Assembly (NCBI GenBank): GCA_964642235.1 | Contig: CAZXOP010000009.1 | Coordinates: 1-31,522, forward strand | From: CAYSND01 sp964642235 | Lineage (GTDB): Bacteria > Bacteroidota > Bacteroidia > Bacteroidales > UBA932 | DNA: 31,522 nucleotides | Direction of reading: 5' to 3' | Shown here: in pieces, positions 25,642 through 31,522 of the stretch | Layout: the number at the start of each line of letters is the position of its first letter | Position numbering within the stretch: position 1 is the stretch's first letter | Notes under the pieces: model-generated | Databases searched by the model: none | What the model saw: only the letters and a program-made list of their open reading frames with translations | Told to the model about the DNA's origin: nothing | Made by a program: the position numbers and the translations under genes

Positions 25642-25673
25642 AACCCCTACTACAGATATTTGTAATAGGGGTT
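25642..25673 (-). terminator. Terminator hairpin after the lipoprotein gene
   Basis: AACCCCTA / TAGGGGTT give 8 bp, then one C/A mismatch and 4 more pairs (CTACA against TGTAA) around a short A/T loop. On the minus strand it is followed by TTAATTTTAA, about 24 nt after the lipoprotein stop codon. It could also stop plus-strand transcripts leaving the RAYT island. Confidence 0.6.
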
Positions 25674-25696
25674 ATTTAATTGTGATGGGTTACTTT

Positions 25697-26446
25697 CTAA
25701 TTATTCTTTTCGAAAGATTTGATAATACCTTTTAAGCAATTCTTTATTTGATTTGCTATTTGCTTGTTATTATCGGGGCTATCCATGTTTGTTATTATGA
25801 TTTTGCCATCTTTGTTAGTATCAACAGCTCCTGATATATCTACCCCGCCTAAAGAAGGGTTAAATAATTTAGAGATGTCAAACTCTACATTTATAAGTGG
25901 CTTCTTCGTACCATCGATTACCAATCCACCGGGGAATTCTACTTCCATTTCAAACTCTTCATCTGTATAATACTCAAATGGAATTTTATTTATGGTCCCC
26001 TCTATAATTATTGATTTTTGGTACATCGGATGACCTAATTTCTTTACTTTATCAAATTCAAATTCAATCTCTTCATAAGAAGCTACCGGTATATCGATAC
26101 CATCTAAGATTTTATTTATTTGTGCCTGCCCATTAAGCAATAAATCTATGGTAAATGGGCCTTTTAATTCGATATCATCATTGTACATCGGTTTATTCTC
26201 GTTATACAAAGGATCTTTCTTGTTAAGTTCAAACTCTATCTCAGCAATATTAATTTTGAAAGAATTTACATTAAGATCAACAGCAACATCGTTATAAGTT
26301 ACCCTAGTGGCTGTGGGATTAGTTGTTGCAGAAAAAAAGATTGCAGCATTTGAACCCGAATTTTTCTTCTCACACGATACGGTAAATACGGAAAACATTG
26401 CAATCGCAAAAAATAATACAATAAAAGGTCTCTTTCTCATAATCAT
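25697..26446 (-). CDS. Lipoprotein with a DUF4382-like domain, function unknown
   Basis: 249 residues. A basic N-terminus and hydrophobic stretch are followed by Cys at residue 25 (FTVSC), a lipobox of the loose Bacteroidota type; Glu/Lys right after it do not decide sorting. The body has a repeated beta pattern with NSFKINIAEIEFEL, KGPFTIDLL and IPVASYEEIEFEFDKV, which recalls DUF4382 cell-surface domains (resemblance by eye). Ile/Asp/Lys-rich, with no enzyme motif. A second ATG two codons in (26440) is an equal start choice. It is co-directional with the rnf-TPR genes but separated from them by 108 bp. Confidence 0.7.
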   Translation of the reverse strand: MIMRKRPFIVLFFAIAMFSVFTVSCEKKNSGSNAAIFFSATTNPTATRVTYNDVAVDLNVNSFKINIAEIEFELNKKDPLYNENKPMYNDDIELKGPFTIDLLLNGQAQINKILDGIDIPVASYEEIEFEFDKVKKLGHPMYQKSIIIEGTINKIPFEYYTDEEFEMEVEFPGGLVIDGTKKPLINVEFDISKLFNPSLGGVDISGAVDTNKDGKIIITNMDSPDNNKQIANQIKNCLKGIIKSFEKNN

Positions 26447-26485
26447 TTTAATTTAATTGTAATTTAATAATTTAATAATAGTTAT

Positions 26486-26500
26486 GCCAAAAGAATGCCA
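26486..26500 (-). promoter_or_regulatory. Possible sigma54-like promoter for the lipoprotein gene
   Basis: On the minus strand TGGC (26500-26497), 7 nt, TGGC (26489-26486): the -24 block is exact, and the -12 block has one mismatch (TGGC for TTGC) while keeping the key GC. The predicted start of transcription is near 26475, about 30 nt before the ATG. No TAnnTTTG box is seen in the gap. Confidence 0.3.
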
Positions 26501-26554
26501 TAGAACGCAGTCTGTGACAGGTCCCCGTTCTAAAAGGCACTTTATAGGCTATGA

Positions 26555-26827
26555 TTAAATATTAAATAAGTCTGTGTTTACGAAACTTATAATGTCGTAA
26601 ATAGATTCGATGGCAGCGTCTGCAGGTCCGTTGGGATCGATCATTTTGGCTTTATTATAGGCGTTAATGGCTTCGCCCCAAAGCTGTTGTCTGCGATAAA
26701 TTCCACCAAGCATATACCACCCTTCTGAATTATTAGGGTCAGTCTTAAGGAGAGCCATTAACTCGGTATATGCCTCGTCAAGGTTCCCTTTGGTAAGTAG
26801 TTCTTCTATTTGAGCTATAGTCTTCAT
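26555..26827 (-). CDS. Small TPR-repeat protein coupled to rnfA
   Basis: 90 residues containing about two tetratricopeptide helix-turn-helix units: residues 15-35 (NLDEAYTELMALLKTDPNN) and 36-66 (SEGWYMLGGIYRRQQLWGEAINAYNKAKMIDPN), the second close to the TPR consensus. No signal peptide, so probably a cytoplasmic scaffold. Its ATG overlaps the rnfA stop by one base (TAATG), implying translational coupling, so it may assist Rnf assembly or simply share its transcript; no experimental link is known to me. Confidence 0.85.
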   Translation of the reverse strand: MKTIAQIEELLTKGNLDEAYTELMALLKTDPNNSEGWYMLGGIYRRQQLWGEAINAYNKAKMIDPNGPADAAIESIYDIISFVNTDLFNI

Positions 26828-27426
26828 TATACCATTCCGCTAAAGCCCATAAAGGCAAGGGCAAGAATACCGGCAGTAATAAGGGCAATAGGGGTACCTT
26901 TAAATGCCTTTGGAATATCAGAGAACTCAAACTGCTCACGGATTCCGGCAAAAATAACCATTGCAACACCAAAACCGACTGCTGCTGCAGTAGCATATAC
27001 CACAGATTGACCAAGGTTAAGCATGTGGGGTGCCCCTCCAAAGGTAAACTCTTTTGAAACAACCAAAATAGCAACCCCTAAAACAGCACAGTTAGTGGTA
27101 ATTAAAGGGAGAAATATACCGAGAGCCTGATAGAGAGTGGGGGAAATCTTTTTAAGAATAATCTCCACCATCTGAACCAAAGCTGCAATAACAAGTATAA
27201 ATGCTAGTGTCTGCATAAACTCTATCCCAAGGGGTACTAAAACATAGTACTGTAGCAAATAGGTAACAAGGGTCGCTAATGCTATTACGAAACAGACTGC
27301 GGCAGACATACCTACAGCGGTACTAACCTTGTTTGAAACACCAAGGAACGGACAAGTCCCAAGGAATTGAGAAAGAAGGATATTGTTTACAAATACCGCA
27401 GATATGATAATTAAAATATATTCCAT
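26827..27426 (-). CDS. rnfA: RnfA, ion-translocating oxidoreductase membrane subunit A
   Basis: One of the two homologous inner-membrane subunits (with RnfE) that form the ion path of the Rnf ferredoxin:NAD+ oxidoreductase. 199 residues, about six membrane helices. Family motifs NNILLSQFLGTCPFLGVS near the start and LPLITTNCAVLGVA in the middle are present; the two cysteines in these motifs (TCPF, TNCA) are the ones proposed to bind the membrane iron-sulfur centre. Five nt separate it from rnfE upstream. Confidence 0.95.
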   Translation of the reverse strand: MEYILIIISAVFVNNILLSQFLGTCPFLGVSNKVSTAVGMSAAVCFVIALATLVTYLLQYYVLVPLGIEFMQTLAFILVIAALVQMVEIILKKISPTLYQALGIFLPLITTNCAVLGVAILVVSKEFTFGGAPHMLNLGQSVVYATAAAVGFGVAMVIFAGIREQFEFSDIPKAFKGTPIALITAGILALAFMGFSGMV

Positions 27427-27431
27427 AATGC

Positions 27432-28019
27432 TTAATTGGTTTTGGATTTGATTTTATTAAAAAGAACCATTAAATATCCTAATGCAATAAATGCCCCGGG
27501 AGCCAATACAAAGACAAGTATTCCATCTCCTTGAATAAATTTAAGTCCGAAAGCCGAACCATTACCGAGCACCTCCCTTACAAATCCTAAAACAGTAAGA
27601 GCTAATGTAAAACCTATCCCGATTCCTACTCCGTCCAGAGCTGAATCGAAAACACTGTTTTTGCTTGCAAAGGCCTCAGCCCTACCAAGAATAATACAGT
27701 TTACCACAATCAACGGAATGAAAAGTCCGAGGGTAGCATAGAGAGCCGGCACAAAAGCCTGCATTAAAAGCTGTAAAACAGTAACAATAGCGGCTATCAC
27801 CACTATATAAGAGGGAATACGAACTTTATTAGGTATAGCTCCTGCAATCGTAGATATTACTATATTTGAAAGAATAAGAACAAATGTCGTGGCAAGACCC
27901 ATCCCCATACCGTTTATAGCTGAGGTGGTGGTACCTAATGTGGGACACATACCGAGTACCAAAACAAAGGTCGGGTTCTCTTTTATTATCCCTCTTGTAA
28001 TAAGTGCAAATTTCTTCAT
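27432..28019 (-). CDS. rnfE: RnfE, ion-translocating oxidoreductase membrane subunit E
   Basis: Membrane subunit homologous to RnfA, inserted with opposite topology. 195 residues and about six helices. Signature segments are NPTFVLVLGMCPTLGTT at the start and LFIPLIVVNCIILGRAEAFA in the middle, each with the conserved Cys matching the RnfA pair. The order G-E-A at the end of the operon is the standard one. It begins 4 nt after rnfG. Confidence 0.95.
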   Translation of the reverse strand: MKKFALITRGIIKENPTFVLVLGMCPTLGTTTSAINGMGMGLATTFVLILSNIVISTIAGAIPNKVRIPSYIVVIAAIVTVLQLLMQAFVPALYATLGLFIPLIVVNCIILGRAEAFASKNSVFDSALDGVGIGIGFTLALTVLGFVREVLGNGSAFGLKFIQGDGILVFVLAPGAFIALGYLMVLFNKIKSKTN

Positions 28020-28023
28020 ACCT

Positions 28024-28605
28024 CTATTCTCCTATTTTTTCGATGGAACAAAAGACCTTATATGCAGTTTCAAGAGCATCACAATAGGCTCTTGAAGTGA
28101 TAGTTGAAGCAGTTATTGCATCTACATCTCCTCCATCTTTCTTAACTGCAAGATGAAAAGAGGAGGGGTTCTTCCCTACGAACTGCTCTCCGAAATTGCT
28201 CTTCTTAGGATCAATTTTATCCCCTAACCCCGGAGTTTCAGTATGAGAAAGAACAGAGACTTTATAGATGGAACCTTCAGGAGTAAAACCTACCATTAGA
28301 TAGATATTCCCTCCAAACCCCTTTGAAGAGAAGGTTTCCACTGCATATCCCACCACTTCCCCCGATTTTTTTGCAGGATAAACGTTAAACTTTTTCTCTT
28401 CGAGAGAGATGGTCATCATCTCATCAGAGGGGGCATTGTCATACTCAGGGATCACTGCGGAAATCGAAGAATTAACCTTTGCAGCAGCAGCAGCATCTAT
28501 TGGAGCCTTAGTTATTGCATAGGAAAATCCGAGAAGTGCCGAACAGACTAAACAGACTATAAAGAGGCACAATACCATGTTTTTGAATGAAGATTCTTTA
28601 GCCAT
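28024..28605 (-). CDS. rnfG: RnfG, covalent-FMN electron transfer subunit
   Basis: 193 residues: one N-terminal membrane helix at about 11-31 and a periplasmic FMN-binding domain. The flavinylation site is in DAITASTITS with Thr168 as the likely FMN acceptor; compared with the usual S/T-G-A-T core it reads T-A-S-T. LSHTETPGLGDKI (about 119-131) is the other family landmark. The start lies inside the end of rnfD (8-nt overlap) and is preceded by a strong AAGGAGGT (28618-28611) at 5 nt, unusual for Bacteroidota and decisive for this ATG. Confidence 0.94.
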   Translation of the reverse strand: MAKESSFKNMVLCLFIVCLVCSALLGFSYAITKAPIDAAAAAKVNSSISAVIPEYDNAPSDEMMTISLEEKKFNVYPAKKSGEVVGYAVETFSSKGFGGNIYLMVGFTPEGSIYKVSVLSHTETPGLGDKIDPKKSNFGEQFVGKNPSSFHLAVKKDGGDVDAITASTITSRAYCDALETAYKVFCSIEKIGE

Positions 28606-29602
28606 TGACTACCTCCTTCCCAAATCTTTTGGGTTTTATATATTTATTAAGTAAAGGAACCACAGCATTCATTATAAGAATAGCAAATGAGATCCCTTCC
28701 GGATAAGAACCAAAATAACGAATTAGAACTGTAAGGACTCCTATACCTACCCCGAATATAATCATACCCTTGGTGGTCATAGGAGAGGTTACATAGTCGG
28801 TAGCCATAAAGATGGAACCGAGCAATACACCTCCTGAGAGGACGCTGAAAACAGGATCAGTAAAATGGGCAGGGTCTATCAACCAGAATATCCCTGTCAT
28901 AACAAATACAGTCCCTATAATAGTTAGAGGAATATGGGGTTTTATAACCTTACGAATAAGTAGGTACCCAAGTCCCAAAAGGAGTGCAAGAGATGAAATC
29001 TCCCCTACCGATCCCCCTATACGTGCAAACAACATCTGCCAATAACTGAAATCAGGGTTAGCAGAAAGAATCTGATCTACCGTTAACCCTTGTGTAAGCC
29101 CCTCCTTAATCATTGCAAGAGGTGTGGCACCGGAAGTGGCATCAATACCGGCTCTAAACCAAGAATTAGGTATAGACCAGTCTGTCATAAGGACAGGAAA
29201 AGAGACCAAAAGGAATACACGACCTACCAATGCAGGGTTAAAGACATTCTGCCCAAGACCTCCAAAAGTCATCTTCGCTATTCCGATAGCCACGATAGAG
29301 CCTATCAAAACAAGCCACCAAGGAGAAGATGGGGGGAGGTTCAGAGCTAAAAGAAGACCGGTTACTATGGCCGAATAGTCATTGATGGAGACTTTGGTTT
29401 TCATCAAATATTTCTGAATAAGGTACTCCACGGCAACGCAAGAGATAACCCCAACCAATACTAATTTGATTGCGGAAAACCCAAAGAAATAAATAGAGAC
29501 TAATAGAGTAGGAGTCAAAGCGATAACGACATCTCTCATTATCCTTTTTGTCTGCTCATCAGAATGAAGGTGTGGCGCAGGTGAAACAAGTAATTTTCTC
29601 AT
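28598..29602 (-). CDS. rnfD: RnfD, membrane subunit with covalent FMN
   Basis: Integral membrane subunit of Rnf, 334 residues from the ATG at 29602; a TTG two codons earlier is the other frame-consistent start and is less likely. It begins LLVSPAPHLHS, the family opening. About ten hydrophobic segments. The FMN-attachment motif SGAT lies at about 157-160 (DATSGATPLAMIKEG) in a periplasmic loop. NPALVGRVFLL and GSIFMATDYVTSP are further RnfD/NqrB landmarks. It starts 7 nt after the rnfC stop. Confidence 0.95.
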   Translation of the reverse strand: MRKLLVSPAPHLHSDEQTKRIMRDVVIALTPTLLVSIYFFGFSAIKLVLVGVISCVAVEYLIQKYLMKTKVSINDYSAIVTGLLLALNLPPSSPWWLVLIGSIVAIGIAKMTFGGLGQNVFNPALVGRVFLLVSFPVLMTDWSIPNSWFRAGIDATSGATPLAMIKEGLTQGLTVDQILSANPDFSYWQMLFARIGGSVGEISSLALLLGLGYLLIRKVIKPHIPLTIIGTVFVMTGIFWLIDPAHFTDPVFSVLSGGVLLGSIFMATDYVTSPMTTKGMIIFGVGIGVLTVLIRYFGSYPEGISFAILIMNAVVPLLNKYIKPKRFGKEVVNG

Positions 29603-29609
29603 AATCAAT

Positions 29610-30944
29610 CTATTTTTTTGGTCTGCTTCTAATTATTTTTATAACATCTGCTTTCGCAACCCTTATATAGTCCAAAAGCGGAATATTTGCAGGACAAGTA
29701 TAAAGGCAACATCCACATTCAATACAGTCCTGAACTTTGTTCTCTTCAAGTTCGGCAGACATCCCCGCTTGAGCCATCTTTTTAAGCAAATAGGGCTCAA
29801 GTCCCATGGGACAGACATGGACGCATTTAGCACATCTTATACAGTTTGACTCTGCTCTACGTTGAGTCTGATCCTCGGTAAGAACAAGAAGTGCGGAGGT
29901 ACTCTTAACAGAGGGGGCATTTATATTTGCAACTGCCTTCCCCATCATTGGACCACCGCTTATAAGTTTTGCTGCCTCATTGGGTACCCCGCCGACAGCA
30001 TCAAGCATTTTATCAATAGGAGTCCCTACTCTAAGACGGAAATTTCTCTGTTGTGCAGTACAATTCCCCGTTACTGTGACAATCCCCTCAAAAAGAGGTT
30101 TGTTCTTCTGAATAGCTTCATAGACTGCAAGTGCAGTTCCGCAGTTATGAACCACCACCCCTGCATCAATAGGGAGTCCCATAGAGGGAACCCTGCGGTG
30201 GACAATGGCATCTATCAACTGCTTTTCCCCTCCTTGAGGATACTTCTTTTTCAAAGTAACAATTTCTATTTCAGGATACTTAGATGCTACCCCTTTTAAC
30301 TTCTCTATGGCAAGAGGTTTATTCTCCTCCACCCCTAAATAACATTTGTTTACTCCGAGGGCTTTCGCCATAATCATAGTTCCTATTAAAATCTCTTCCG
30401 GGTTTTCGACCATAATACGGTAGTCGGCGGTGATATAAGGCTCACACTCTGCCCCATTTATCAAGAGATAATCTGCCTTCTTCCCGGCAGGTGGAGAGAG
30501 TTTAATATGGGTAGGGAAAGAGGCTCCCCCTAATCCGACTATCCCCATATCGGCTATTTTTTTCAAAATCTCCTCTTTGGAAAGCGCTATCTCTCTCTTT
30601 ATCTCTTCTGACCTATCGATACTCTCCTCCCACTCATCTCCCTCTACATCTATAGTTATGGTCATAACCGGATTCCCGGCGAGGTCAGGAACAGGAGCTA
30701 CTGCCGAAACAGTCCCTGAAACAGAAGAGTGTATCGCTGCAGAGATAAAACATGAGGGCTTTGCAATAAGAGTCCCCACTTTAACTTTATCCCCTTTTGC
30801 CACTACCGGCTCTGCAGGGGCACCTAAATGCTGAACCATTGAAATATATACCTTCTCAAGGATAGGGAAAGTTTCAACAGCCGAATCTGCTGATATTTTA
30901 TTGTCCTGGGGGTGAACTCCCCCTATAGAAAATGTTCGTTTCAT
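29610..30944 (-). CDS. rnfC: RnfC, NADH-binding iron-sulfur subunit
   Basis: Cytoplasmic subunit where NAD(H) and FMN bind, 444 residues. It has an N-terminal barrel-sandwich (lipoyl-like) segment at about 1-110, the glycine-rich nucleotide motif GLGGASFPTHIK at 137-148, FMN-region NGAECEPY at 163-170, a SLBB-type segment in the middle and two [4Fe-4S] motifs with C368/C371/C374/C378 and C407/C410/C413/C417. Shorter than proteobacterial RnfC, which carries a long C-terminal extension absent here. Four nt separate it from rnfB. Confidence 0.96.
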   Translation of the reverse strand: MKRTFSIGGVHPQDNKISADSAVETFPILEKVYISMVQHLGAPAEPVVAKGDKVKVGTLIAKPSCFISAAIHSSVSGTVSAVAPVPDLAGNPVMTITIDVEGDEWEESIDRSEEIKREIALSKEEILKKIADMGIVGLGGASFPTHIKLSPPAGKKADYLLINGAECEPYITADYRIMVENPEEILIGTMIMAKALGVNKCYLGVEENKPLAIEKLKGVASKYPEIEIVTLKKKYPQGGEKQLIDAIVHRRVPSMGLPIDAGVVVHNCGTALAVYEAIQKNKPLFEGIVTVTGNCTAQQRNFRLRVGTPIDKMLDAVGGVPNEAAKLISGGPMMGKAVANINAPSVKSTSALLVLTEDQTQRRAESNCIRCAKCVHVCPMGLEPYLLKKMAQAGMSAELEENKVQDCIECGCCLYTCPANIPLLDYIRVAKADVIKIIRSRPKK

Positions 30945-30948
30945 ACCA

Positions 30949-31522
30949 TTAAGCGTTTTGGGTTACTGTCTGTTCAACTTTTGGAACTTTAATAGGGAAG
31001 TTTACTTTCCAAATGGCTTGAGTAGGACACTCTTCCACACATTTCATACATAGTTTGCACTTGGTGAAATCTATATAAGCAAGATTGTTTTCTATCTTAA
31101 TAGCATCGAACTCGCATACTTTCTGGCACTTCATACACCCGATACAAGCCACTGCACAAGCCTTTCTTGCGATTCCACCTTTATCTTTATTTATACAAGA
31201 GACAAATATCCTTCTCGATTTTATCCCCTTATTTCTAATCTCAATTACCCCTTTCGGACAAGCCTTCACACAAGCACCACAAGCAGTACATTTCGTCTCA
31301 TCCACTTCAGGAAGACCGGTTTTAGGGTTCATCTTAATAGCATCAAACTTACAAGCATCGACACAGTCCCCAAGGCTTAAACAGCCATAAGAACACCCTG
31401 TGTCACCTGAATAAAGTGCTGCTTTAACTCGACAAGATGAAGATCCGTCGTAAAAATTAGTCTTCTCTCTATTGTCAAATGTCCCGTTACATCTGACAAC
31501 TGCAACCATAGGTGGCTTCTCT
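30949..31522 (-). CDS. rnfB: RnfB, ferredoxin-type electron entry subunit (5' part outside window)
   Basis: Accepts electrons from reduced ferredoxin. The reading frame runs past the end of the window (...EKPP before the Met codon at 31509), so that Met is internal and the N-terminal membrane helix is missing. The visible 190 residues hold a CSYGC...C cluster motif and three further [4Fe-4S] motifs: CTACGACVKACP, CIGCMKCQKVC and CKLCMKCVEECP. The tail IKVPKVEQTVTQNA is short. It is the first rnf gene seen; the operon promoter must lie beyond base 31522. Confidence 0.93.
   Translation of the reverse strand, partial: EKPPMVAVVRCNGTFDNREKTNFYDGSSSCRVKAALYSGDTGCSYGCLSLGDCVDACKFDAIKMNPKTGLPEVDETKCTACGACVKACPKGVIEIRNKGIKSRRIFVSCINKDKGGIARKACAVACIGCMKCQKVCEFDAIKIENNLAYIDFTKCKLCMKCVEECPTQAIWKVNFPIKVPKVEQTVTQNA

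Noticed and set aside
25583..25660. Minus-strand tRNA gene
   Set aside because: Only a T-arm-like GGTTCGACTCC and a CACCA-like end are present; the T-stem has mismatches and no D-arm, anticodon arm or acceptor 5' strand can be drawn upstream.
29862..30299. 145-codon plus-strand open frame opposite rnfC
   Set aside because: Antisense of a clearly conserved rnfC; Cys/His content comes from the complementary codons only.

Overview
The window looks like a chromosomal segment of a Bacteroidota bacterium, probably Bacteroidales. The DNA is A/T-rich. Several genes are preceded by the Bacteroidetes-type promoter (TTTG, about 20 nt, TAnnTTTG) rather than a -35/-10 promoter, and most starts lack a Shine-Dalgarno sequence. 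The gene content (nrfHA with fused-type cytochrome c maturation genes and an alginate-export-like porin, rnfBCDGEA, panCD followed by a UPF0104 membrane protein, MacB/FtsX permease arrays) also fits. No rRNA, intact tRNA or CRISPR array is visible.

Layout. 1-1941: the 3' two thirds of uvrA. 1916-2920 (minus): a PfkB sugar/nucleoside kinase converging on uvrA. 3007-5900: panC, panD, a flippase-like UPF0104 membrane protein and a small outer-membrane protein, apparently one operon. 5929-17361: a large efflux operon made of a membrane fusion protein, four MacB/FtsX-type permeases (two related pairs), one ATPase, a TolC-like outer membrane channel, an NtrC-type sigma54 activator and its histidine kinase. 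It is preceded by a well-spaced -24/-12 sigma54 promoter and by three copies of the octamer ACTGTCCG that could be the activator's binding site. 17446-23053: a respiratory ammonification operon (nrfH, nrfA, resB-like and ccsA-like cytochrome c assembly genes, porin) behind a Bacteroidetes-type promoter with a tandem 16-mer upstream of it.

23058-25625: an accessory island. Two gapless 220-bp direct repeats (about 85% identical) bracket an HNH endonuclease gene and a REP-associated tyrosine transposase (RAYT) gene. Each repeat contains two GCTTTCCG...CGGAAAGC palindromic units, and the right-hand copy ends in a 16-bp perfect inverted repeat whose loop resembles a tRNA T-arm. 25642-26446: a terminator hairpin and a minus-strand lipoprotein. 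26555-31522 (minus): rnfB(partial)-C-D-G-E-A followed by a small TPR protein.

How it fits together. Nrf reduces nitrite to ammonium with menaquinol electrons, the Res/Ccs proteins attach its haems, and Rnf couples ferredoxin:NAD+ oxidoreduction to an ion gradient: an anaerobic energy-metabolism neighbourhood. The sigma54 efflux operon appears to encode its own regulator and sensor. The kinase has almost no extracytoplasmic domain, so the transporter itself, which has large periplasmic domains, may be part of the sensing. The two places most worth follow-up are that operon and the RAYT/HNH repeat island.
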